NCBI GenBank assembly: GCA_014380605.1
Contig: JACMJO010000211.1
Span: forward strand, 1 to 5,519
DNA: 5,519 nt
Direction: 5' to 3'
Source: Fimbriimonadaceae bacterium
GTDB taxonomy: Bacteria; Armatimonadota; Fimbriimonadia; Fimbriimonadales; Fimbriimonadaceae
Shown: positions 1-5,519 of the stretch, in pieces
Layout of the letters: the number at the start of each line of letters is the position of its first letter
Position numbering within the stretch: the first letter of the stretch is position 1
Made by a program: the position numbers and the translations under genes
The notes under the pieces: model-generated
Told to the model about the DNA's origin: nothing
Databases searched by the model: none
The model's input: the letters and a program-made list of their open reading frames with translations, nothing else

Positions 1-1
1 A

Positions 2-277
2 GATGCTCTTAAGGTTATCGATGCGGCTATCGAAAGCGTTTCCAAGTCACGAGGCCAGATTGGTAGCTTCCAGCGCAATGTTCTGGAGTCGAACATCCGA
101 TCACTGGGTACAGCGAGAGAGAATCTTGCCGCTACCGAGTCGACGATTCGAGACACCGACGTCGCTGCGGAAATGACCAACTTCACGAAGCTTCAGATTC
201 TGCAACAGGCCGGTCTTTCGGTTCTGTCTCAGGCGAATGCGGCTCCGCAGTCGGTTCTTTCCCTGCTTCGAGGCTAA
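2..277 (+). CDS. fliC: Flagellin, C-terminal 91 residues (5' end outside window)
   Basis: This is the end of a flagellin, the exported subunit that polymerises into the flagellar filament. Reading from base 2, the frame gives the classic C-terminal D1/D0 helices. A segment with NLAATESTIRDTDVAAEM is followed by MTNFTKLQILQQAG and the ending QANAAPQSVLSLLRG. This closely matches the canonical flagellin end (ILQQAGxSVLxQANxxPQxVLSLL), with one extra glycine after the usual final arginine. This terminal helix packs in the filament core and is needed for export and polymerisation, so the gene looks intact at this end. Two in-frame TAA stops (275-277 and 278-280) close it, and a strong hairpin terminator follows 32 nt later. 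Four of the six visible arginines use CGA, which is unusual for a gene expected to be highly expressed. The central variable region and the start lie outside the window. The family call is certain; the symbol is the generic one. Confidence 0.97.
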   Translation, partial: DALKVIDAAIESVSKSRGQIGSFQRNVLESNIRSLGTARENLAATESTIRDTDVAAEMTNFTKLQILQQAGLSVLSQANAAPQSVLSLLRG

Positions 278-309
278 TAAATACTTTCCTACGGGATAGT
301 AAACATCAC

Positions 310-344
310 GGCTCCGGGCTTCAGCCCGGGGCCATTCTTGTTTT
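310..344 (+). terminator. Intrinsic terminator of the flagellin gene
   Basis: A 10-bp GC-rich stem pairs 310-319 with 324-333. It has one G-T wobble (313/330) and a UUCA tetraloop closed by a C-G pair. The T-rich run ATTCTTGTTTT (334-344) follows directly. It lies 32 nt after the flagellin stop and in the flagellin direction, as expected for a heavily transcribed monocistronic gene. Read from the other strand the hairpin has no T-tract, so it should act mainly in the plus direction. Confidence 0.85.
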
Positions 345-453
345 AGGTTCCTTGGTTTTAGGGTTTAGGTTGCTCGACTAAGTGGCGCCGCGACTCTCTA
401 GAAGAAGTGCCTCACCTCCATCGCCCAAAACCTAAAACCAAGGAACCTAGAAC
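340..453. repeat. Long inverted repeat made of TTTTAGG-like heptamers, convergent intergenic
   Basis: The 19-base arm taggttccttggttttagg (344-362) is perfectly complementary to 431-449. Pairing extends outward to 340-343/450-453 with one G-T wobble, giving a 23-bp stem. After single mismatches it continues inward to about 370/423. The loop between the core arms is 68 nt. Both arms consist of degenerate heptamers: 424-463 reads CCCAAAA, CCTAAAA, CCAAGGAA, CCTAGAA, CCCAAAA, CCCT, and 341-369 carries the complementary series. The left arm overlaps the T-tract of the flagellin terminator. The right arm starts 13 nt beyond the stop of the minus-strand gene, so the structure would sit in that gene's 3' UTR. 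No T-tract follows on either strand, so it is not a standard intrinsic terminator. It could be a dispersed palindromic repeat, a 3'-end stabilising structure, or a remnant of a small mobile repeat. Confidence 0.75.
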
Positions 454-466
454 CCAAAACCCTCTA

Positions 467-1066
467 TCAGCCCTTCAGCCAATCCAAGATTCTCTTCTTG
501 ATCGCTCCACTGCCGATCAGGTTCATCAGGAGGAAGTTCCTTTCTCTGGGCTCGATGCTAAGCCGGAACCGTGTCTTCTTGTGAAGGCCCTCGATGCAAA
601 TCCACCGTCCGATGCCTACCCAAGTGTGGACGTTCGGGCGAAAAATGACTCTCTGAATCTGGACTTTCGGGACCTTGACGTTGTTGGATTCTCCGACAAA
701 CTCGACCATCTCCTCTCGCAGAAAGAGAAATCCGATGTCCTCGTGGGCGTCGAGAATGTTGATGAACTTGGGCGAGGCAAAGCCGACGAAGAAATGAGGG
801 TCGTTGAAGTCGACATGCTTGGCAACGAGTTCTCGCTTGAGCGCGCGACGCATGTATGCATTGCCAACCAGACCAAAGAGATTGAGCCCGATCCAACCGC
901 ATACCGTTCCCAAAGCAACCAGCCAGAGCCCTTTGCCTAGGATCGTCTCGTTCTGCATCATCCAGTAGATGCCCCAAACGTTGAGCGGCAAAAAGAAAAG
1001 GGCCGGCAATAAGTTGCCAAGCCACTTGCGGCGGTTTGTCCAGACCTTCCTTGCCACCAGGCGCAT
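467..1066 (-). CDS. Predicted two-helix membrane protein with PH/GRAM-like soluble domain, function unknown
   Basis: I do not recognise a named family. The 199-residue product starts with a basic segment (R2, R6, K7, R12, R13, K14). Two hydrophobic helices follow at about residues 15-37 and 46-68, joined by a short loop, and then a second basic patch (MRRALKREL, 72-80). By the positive-inside rule both ends should be cytoplasmic, with no cleavable signal peptide. Residues about 90-185 look like a small beta-rich domain: FLFLREEMVEFVG, KVPKVQIQRVIFRP, WICIEG and TRFRLSI fit a run of strands, ending in a lysine-rich helix (AIKKRILDWLKG). That pattern resembles bacterial PH or GRAM-like domains, but this is inference from pattern only. 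The ATG (1064-1066) has no clear Shine-Dalgarno sequence. It is preferred because it keeps the basic N-terminus, and the next in-frame ATG (residue 36) would remove the first helix. The gene converges on flagellin and diverges from addB, so it appears to be transcribed alone. Open frames on its opposite strand are shadows. Confidence 0.8.
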   Translation of the reverse strand: MRLVARKVWTNRRKWLGNLLPALFFLPLNVWGIYWMMQNETILGKGLWLVALGTVCGWIGLNLFGLVGNAYMRRALKRELVAKHVDFNDPHFFVGFASPKFINILDAHEDIGFLFLREEMVEFVGESNNVKVPKVQIQRVIFRPNVHTWVGIGRWICIEGLHKKTRFRLSIEPRERNFLLMNLIGSGAIKKRILDWLKG

Positions 1067-1083
1067 GATACACTCATTGGGCT
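1067..1083. other. 17-bp gap between divergent start codons
   Basis: Only 17 bases separate the ATG of the minus-strand membrane protein from the TTG taken as the addB start. The addB frame has a stop at 1066-1068, so addB cannot begin earlier than 1069. Promoters and leaders for both genes must therefore lie inside the opposing coding sequence, or one or both transcripts are leaderless. I see no convincing -10/-35 pair with normal spacing and no clear Shine-Dalgarno in either direction. Confidence 0.5.
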
Positions 1084-3954
1084 TTGGGACAGGGCAACAT
1101 TCGACTACTAAAAACGCTTCCTGGGCCCCAAAACGACGCCTCTATCCTTGCCGAGTTCTGCTCGCGAGGCGAGGGCTACGTTACCGCACTTGACTCGAAA
1201 CACCTTGCAGCCCTGCGGTTCGCGGTGCCATCGGAGGCGGATGTTGAGCTTCTTGAGTTCGGTCGGATGGTGGCGGCCTACGCTCGGCTGGCGGGGACTG
1301 ACCCCCGGTCGATGGCCTCAAACTCTCATACGATCGCAGCGATTGGGAAAGTTTGCGAAGGTCTCAATGCAGATTCTCCGTTCTACGGAAGCCGGCAATA
1401 TGTGGGATTGCATAAACGCATTGCCGAGACAGTCAAAGAGCTAGGTGATTGGGGGTTAGATCCTTCGGTCTTAGCTTTGCTCGTCGCAGAGTGCAGCCAA
1501 GACCTGCAGCCGAAACTCAAATCGTTGGCGGATGTCTGGGCTCGAACGGAAAGCCTTCTGGGGGAGTTCAACTGCGAACTCAGCTATCGACACATTGCTT
1601 CCTCGATCGCAGCGTCGCCAGACCGGGACGTTTCGTTTCCAAGGTGCCTCATTTTCTTGGATGGACAACTGGCTCCCAAGCACGTTGAATGGATGAAATG
1701 GGCGGCTTCAGTCGGCGGGCAACTAACTGTCGTCGTGGAATCCTCACCTTCAACCGACGCCTTATTTCCCATTGCAGACAAGGTTGAGAAGCACTTGGGA
1801 CTAACCGGAATCCTCGTCGGCGAATCCAAACCGTTCGTGACAAGCCTATTTGCAGGAACCATTAGTCCACCTGGACTTCAAGCCGACCAATTTCGGGCAG
1901 CCGACCCGCTGGCGGAGGTGGAGTGGACGCTTCGGAGAATCTTGGAAAGGGTGGAAGGCAACGAATTCCATCGGCTAGGAGTTTTCGCCCGGAACTTGGA
2001 GGACTACGGCCCTCTGATCGAATCTGCGGCCGCTCGCCTTGGAGTTCCGATTCGGATCGCCAGGAAGGAATCCCTTGCTTCCAATGGATACATTCGGACA
2101 CTCGTCGCGGTGCTGGAGGCTCTCGAATCGGGCGATGTCAGGCGGCTCCAGGTCTTTGCCCGGTCCAGCTTTTTTCTCTTTCCCAACTCCTTGAGGAAGC
2201 CGTTTGCAGAGGCGATGTCGACTGCCTTCCGAGAGGGAGATCAGGCATGGGCGAAGTTTGAGAAATGGGCCAGCGAACTGCAGGAGATTGTTCCATGGTT
2301 AGCCGCGTTGTTGGCATGGCGACGAGATTCAGCGGCCAAACCAACTAACCTGGCTTCTTGGCGAGAGAGGCTTCGAGAACTTGGAAACACCTTTCCCGCC
2401 ATCTCCATTGGCGATTTCAGAGAGCGCGATTTTAGGGCAAAAAATTCATTTGAGCGGACTTTGGGTTCCAGGGCTACGTTTCTGGACCAGGGAGAACTCG
2501 ATCTTGGCCAAGCCCTCGTGGAGGTCAAAGCCGCAGCCGAGGAGTCGGATTACACCTTGCCATCGAAACCCGTTGGCGTTCAGGTCTCCGACGCCCCGAA
2601 CGGATTCGCGTCTGTCGATCACCTCTTTGTGCTGGGAATGCTGGAAGGAGTGTTCCCGAAACGGCGGAGCGAGAGCCCAATTCTGACCGACGCGGATCGA
2701 CAGGAGATTTACGAACGGCGAGCGATGCTATTTCCGATGCAGACCTCGTTTGACGGGGCCCGTCGAGAACGTGATTCGTTTGTCGCCCTTTGCTCGGTCC
2801 CGGAGAAAGCAATCACCTTCAGTTATCCAGAGACCACCGACGACCGGGACAATATCCGGGCTTTCTACTTGGAGGAGGTGAAGCGGGCTCTAGGCGGCGA
2901 CATTGAGGATTGCATCTATCCGCGCTCCCAGCTGACGCCAGCCCAATCAGATTGTCGTTCCGAAAACGACCGCAAGCTCCGTTTGGCCCTGGATGGACTC
3001 CATGTCCCGGCCCTAATCCTGCCGAACATTGAGACTAAGACTCGCGAAACACTTGCGGCACGTGTGCCGGAGGCGCTGAAGCCAAGGGAACTTCGTACCG
3101 CCCTCGAATGTCCCTTCCGGCACTTTGCGCAGGAAGCATTGCGCCTGTACCCTGATCGCGACCGGCGGCGCTGGTATCAGCTACGCCAACTGCCTCAAAA
3201 CGCGAGGCTAACAATCCAGCCTGATGCCGATAGCGCGAAGCAAGCCTTGCGATCTCTGCTGGCGGCAGAGTTGGAAGACATGAGGCCCCATGTCACCGAG
3301 TCCGAATTCGAATTGATGCGGCAAGGTGGGGAGCGGCTGATCCAAGATTGGGTGAAGCGCGAGTTTCGCGCCCGCCAAATCTGGCCTAAGGATGAGGGGA
3401 GTCAACGACCGATGGTCACCTTTGGTGCAGAGACTCTGCGTGGAGAATTGCCGAGGGTTGGAAAAGTAGCAGGCGCGGTGGCGGGTACAGCTCGAATGGG
3501 CCCCTACAAAGTCGTCCAGATGGTGGGATCAAACACACCAGTACAGGACAAGACCAGCTTGCTCGGGCTCAAAGACCGGGATGCCCTTTACTACGGGGTC
3601 CATCTGATGGCGGGGTTCGAGAAGGGGTCTGCAATGGCGCTTGAAGTGGAGTCCATGTCCGGCGGGCGGAAGATGATGTTGTTGCCGCGCTTGGATGAGC
3701 CGCCGATTATTGGGGATATCGAAGCGGGCCTGGAAGTCAGCGACCTTTCTGGCAAAGGCGAAGCCCAAGTCACGACCGAAGTCTTCTTCGAACGCGTCAA
3801 GGACCTGATCGGGCAGGCTTCGAAAGCGATCCGGGAGGTGGATATCAGGGCCACGCCCGGCGACCATTGTTCCTTCTGCGACCATGGCGAGCTTTGTCGG
3901 CAGTCGGCAGAGTTTGGCGAGAGCGATTCGCCGTTTGAGGGGGAGGATGGATAG
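1084..3954 (+). CDS. addB: AddB-like subunit of AddAB helicase-nuclease, with Fe-S cysteines but apparently degenerate nuclease site
   Basis: The 956-residue product is the AddB-type partner of the helicase encoded next. AddAB binds double-strand ends, unwinds and resects them, and loads RecA. The N-terminal helicase-like half is divergent: where AddB proteins often have a Walker A loop, this one reads LPGPQNDAS (12-20), without GKT. A core AddB/RexB/RecC-type motif is clear at 511-525 (VDHLFVLGMLEGVFP). The C-terminal PD-(D/E)XK-type domain is framed by the four Fe-S staple cysteines, C676 (in ALECPFRHFAQEAL) and C929, C932 and C938 (C-x2-C-x5-C), all present. However, the usual GRIDRID segment reads GELPRVG (787-793) and the usual DYKTG segment appears as QMVGS (812-816), so the metal-binding aspartates and the lysine seem to be lost. 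The TTG start is the first possible start codon in the frame and keeps the N-terminal beta strand and loop; the next usual starts (GTG at codon 48, ATG at codon 62) would delete them. No Shine-Dalgarno is visible. The length is in the lower part of the AddB range. The family assignment is strong, supported by the adjacent addA; the loss of catalysis is inference. Confidence 0.9.
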   Translation: MGQGNIRLLKTLPGPQNDASILAEFCSRGEGYVTALDSKHLAALRFAVPSEADVELLEFGRMVAAYARLAGTDPRSMASNSHTIAAIGKVCEGLNADSPFYGSRQYVGLHKRIAETVKELGDWGLDPSVLALLVAECSQDLQPKLKSLADVWARTESLLGEFNCELSYRHIASSIAASPDRDVSFPRCLIFLDGQLAPKHVEWMKWAASVGGQLTVVVESSPSTDALFPIADKVEKHLGLTGILVGESKPFVTSLFAGTISPPGLQADQFRAADPLAEVEWTLRRILERVEGNEFHRLGVFARNLEDYGPLIESAAARLGVPIRIARKESLASNGYIRTLVAVLEALESGDVRRLQVFARSSFFLFPNSLRKPFAEAMSTAFREGDQAWAKFEKWASELQEIVPWLAALLAWRRDSAAKPTNLASWRERLRELGNTFPAISIGDFRERDFRAKNSFERTLGSRATFLDQGELDLGQALVEVKAAAEESDYTLPSKPVGVQVSDAPNGFASVDHLFVLGMLEGVFPKRRSESPILTDADRQEIYERRAMLFPMQTSFDGARRERDSFVALCSVPEKAITFSYPETTDDRDNIRAFYLEEVKRALGGDIEDCIYPRSQLTPAQSDCRSENDRKLRLALDGLHVPALILPNIETKTRETLAARVPEALKPRELRTALECPFRHFAQEALRLYPDRDRRRWYQLRQLPQNARLTIQPDADSAKQALRSLLAAELEDMRPHVTESEFELMRQGGERLIQDWVKREFRARQIWPKDEGSQRPMVTFGAETLRGELPRVGKVAGAVAGTARMGPYKVVQMVGSNTPVQDKTSLLGLKDRDALYYGVHLMAGFEKGSAMALEVESMSGGRKMMLLPRLDEPPIIGDIEAGLEVSDLSGKGEAQVTTEVFFERVKDLIGQASKAIREVDIRATPGDHCSFCDHGELCRQSAEFGESDSPFEGEDG
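3937..3946 (+). promoter_or_regulatory. Ribosome binding site of addA inside the end of addB
   Basis: The purine run GAGGGGGAGG lies immediately before the ATG at 3947, within the last codons of addB. Its upstream GAGG (3937-3940) has a 6-nt spacing to the ATG, which suits initiation, whereas the GGAGG touching the ATG is too close. With the 8-nt gene overlap this points to translational coupling, and it supports the ATG at 3947 as the addA start. Confidence 0.65.
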
Positions 3955-5519
3955 GGTCCCGACCGAGGAGCAGCGGCAGGTCATCGAGTCGCAGGATGCC
4001 CGGTTCATCGTCACCGCCTCGGCAGGGGCGGGCAAGACCTACGTCTTGGTGGAACGCTATCTGTGGCTGATTGAGAATCTTGGCTTGGAACCCCACCAGA
4101 TTCTGACGATCACATTCACCCGCAAAGCCGCCGCCGAGATGAAAGAGCGGATCGTCGGGAGATTGCGGGCGATGGGCTACTCGGAGCGGGCACAAGTTGC
4201 CGAAACGGGCCCAATCCAAACAATCCACTCATTTTGTGAGCGTCTGCTTCGGGAGAACAGCTTGGCGGCGGGAATCGATCCCGAGTTTGAAATCATGGAC
4301 GAGGCGGAAAGGGCGAGGTTGGAAGATGCCGCCATCGCCAAAGCCATGATCTCAACCCACACCGAGCGCCCTGAGGCAGAAGCTCTTTTGAGGCATCTGG
4401 CAGGGCAGCGCGAGCATGGAGCGGCATCCCCCTATGCACGCCTCGAGAACGCGATCAAGCGGGTGCTGAGCGGGCTAAGGGGAACCCAAGTTAAGCTCGA
4501 AGACCTTCGAGCCATGGCGGAACCCGATGGAGTCCTCCAGGTTCTCCAAGAGAAGCTTCTATCCGCCCAACCCACCGAAGTTCAGTTCGCCTTCCGACAG
4601 CAATACGAGGGGCCGTTGGCTGAGCGGTTGAAATCGGCTTTCAAGCTAGCTGGCAAGAAGCCTCCTGCTTACGTTAATGCTCGGTATGGCGAAGAGGGCG
4701 TCGACCAGATGGCTAGTCACACGGCGGGTTTGATTCAGTTGGCGATCCGGGCTTGGAGCGAACTAGAGTTCGAGATGCACCGGCGCCAATGTTTCGACTA
4801 CGCATTGCTGGAGGCTAAAGCGGTGGCATTGCTCCAAAACTCGGAGGCCACACGAAGGCGGATTTCCCAACAGTATCGAGCAGTGATGGTTGATGAGGCT
4901 CAGGATGTGAACCCGGTTCAGCACATCATGTTGGACTCACTAGGTATTGAGCGGGTGATGATCGTGGGCGACGTCCAGCAGTCGATCTACGGCTTTCGTT
5001 TGGCGGACGTGGACCAGTTCCGACAGCGCCAAGTGGATCTGCCCCATCTCCGCCTCACCAAGAACTGGCGGTCGGACGAGGGGATTTTGAGCTTCGTCGA
5101 CGACCTGTTCCATCCCATGTGGGATAAGGACTACGAGCGGATGGGGGAGACGTTGGAGTTTGATCCCGACGTTATCGAGTTGCCCAGCTATCCGGGCGTC
5201 GAGGTTTGGGAGCTTGCCGATAAGGATATCGGACAGACGGTTGAGTTCCTCCTGCAGATGCAAGCTTCCTCGTCGCGCACCCTCAAAGACATTACGGTTC
5301 TGGTCCGGTTTTCCAAATTTGCCAACGAACTTCACCAACGGTTGGAAGCGATCGGCGTGAAATCGCGGATCGTGGGCGGTACCGAGCGGTTTTATGTTCG
5401 GCTGGAGATTCGCGATCTGGCGAACACTTTGAAAGCCCTCGCCGACCCATACGACGACTTTGCCCTTCTCGCGGCCCTCAGAAGCCCCATTGCCGGTGTC
5501 TCTGTTGATACCATTGCGG
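3947..5519 (+). CDS. addA: AddA-like UvrD/RecB-family ATP-dependent helicase, N-terminal 524 codons (3' end outside window)
   Basis: This is the motor subunit of the AddAB complex, a superfamily 1A helicase. The frame runs from ATG to the right edge without a stop. Motifs appear in order: Q motif TEEQ (6-9); Walker A ASAGAGKT (24-31); motif Ia around TFTRKAAAEM (56-65); motif Ib TIHSFCERLL (92-101); Walker B DEAQD (316-320); motif III GDVQQSIYGFR (341-351); motif IV LTKNWRS (370-376). The start of the second RecA-like domain follows, with VRFSKFANELHQRL, VVGG-like IVGG, and ALRSPIAG near the edge. All catalytic residues of motifs I-IV are present, so the helicase should be active. Motifs V and VI and the RecB-type nuclease domain expected at the C-terminus lie beyond the window; usual AddA length is about twice what is seen. 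The first 8 bases overlap the end of addB in another frame (ATGGATAG), and a purine-rich ribosome site precedes the ATG. A stand-alone UvrD-like helicase is possible, but the addB-addA order and the ASAGAGKT/TIHSFC signatures favour AddA. Confidence 0.93.
   Translation, partial: MDRVPTEEQRQVIESQDARFIVTASAGAGKTYVLVERYLWLIENLGLEPHQILTITFTRKAAAEMKERIVGRLRAMGYSERAQVAETGPIQTIHSFCERLLRENSLAAGIDPEFEIMDEAERARLEDAAIAKAMISTHTERPEAEALLRHLAGQREHGAASPYARLENAIKRVLSGLRGTQVKLEDLRAMAEPDGVLQVLQEKLLSAQPTEVQFAFRQQYEGPLAERLKSAFKLAGKKPPAYVNARYGEEGVDQMASHTAGLIQLAIRAWSELEFEMHRRQCFDYALLEAKAVALLQNSEATRRRISQQYRAVMVDEAQDVNPVQHIMLDSLGIERVMIVGDVQQSIYGFRLADVDQFRQRQVDLPHLRLTKNWRSDEGILSFVDDLFHPMWDKDYERMGETLEFDPDVIELPSYPGVEVWELADKDIGQTVEFLLQMQASSSRTLKDITVLVRFSKFANELHQRLEAIGVKSRIVGGTERFYVRLEIRDLANTLKALADPYDDFALLAALRSPIAGVSVDTIA

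Noticed and set aside
341..369. Telomere-like TTTAGGG repeats suggesting a linear replicon end
   Set aside because: Only a few degenerate units are present, they lie between intact genes in inverted orientation, and coding sequence continues on both sides.
407..940. A 177-codon plus-strand open frame opposite the membrane-protein gene
   Set aside because: It lies almost entirely antisense to the 199-residue gene. The minus-strand product has coherent hydrophobic helices and strand patterns, whereas this one is low-complexity and polar with no domain features.
558..1073. A 171-codon minus-strand frame overlapping the membrane-protein gene
   Set aside because: It overlaps the same gene in another frame and its product is rich in R, H, Q and C with no fold-like pattern, typical of an out-of-frame shadow.
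1051..1074. Possible sigma70-type promoter for addB (TTGCCA at 1051 and TACACT at 1069)
   Set aside because: The spacer is only 12 bases, far from the usual 16-18, and the second box overlaps the gap directly before the start codon.
3529..4228. Minus-strand open frames of 168 and 127 codons across the addB-addA junction
   Set aside because: Both strands there are explained by addB and addA with strong motifs; these frames are antisense shadows in GC-rich coding DNA.
4940..5338. A 132-codon minus-strand open frame inside addA
   Set aside because: The plus strand encodes helicase motifs III and IV here. The antisense frame shows no recognisable motif.

Overview
The window looks like an ordinary chromosomal stretch of a flagellated bacterium with moderately high GC. 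It holds the 3' end of a flagellin gene, a small membrane-protein gene on the opposite strand, and a two-gene operon for an AddAB-type helicase-nuclease (double-strand-break repair). The AddA frame is still open at the right edge. The phylum cannot be fixed from this sequence. A chromosomal AddAB, a Gram-negative-like flagellin C-terminus and TTTTAGG-type intergenic heptamers would fit a deep-branching phylum such as Armatimonadota, but that is a weak guess. There is no transposase, integrase, tRNA, rRNA or CRISPR array.

Layout: (1) 2-277 (+), flagellin C-terminus with two in-frame stops, then an intrinsic terminator at 310-344. (2) 278-466, a convergent intergenic region. Besides the terminator it carries a long inverted repeat (core arms 344-362 and 431-449) built from TTTTAGG/CCTAAAA-like heptamers. 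(3) 467-1066 (-), a 199-residue protein with two predicted membrane helices and a soluble domain resembling bacterial PH/GRAM-like folds. (4) 1067-1083, a gap of only 17 bp between divergent starts. (5) 1084-3954 (+), an AddB-like subunit of 956 residues. (6) 3947-5519 (+), the first 524 codons of an AddA-like UvrD/RecB-family helicase, overlapping addB by 8 nt.

The repair genes presumably form one complex that processes broken DNA ends: AddA is the motor, and AddB is the partner that binds ends and scans DNA. The most notable point is that AddB keeps all four cysteines of the iron-sulphur staple and the GMLEGVFP-type core motif, but the positions expected to hold its nuclease residues and its Walker A motif read as substituted. 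If a proper alignment confirms this, AddB here is a non-catalytic, RecC-like scaffold that still has an Fe-S cluster, and all nuclease activity would rest on the AddA C-terminus beyond the window.
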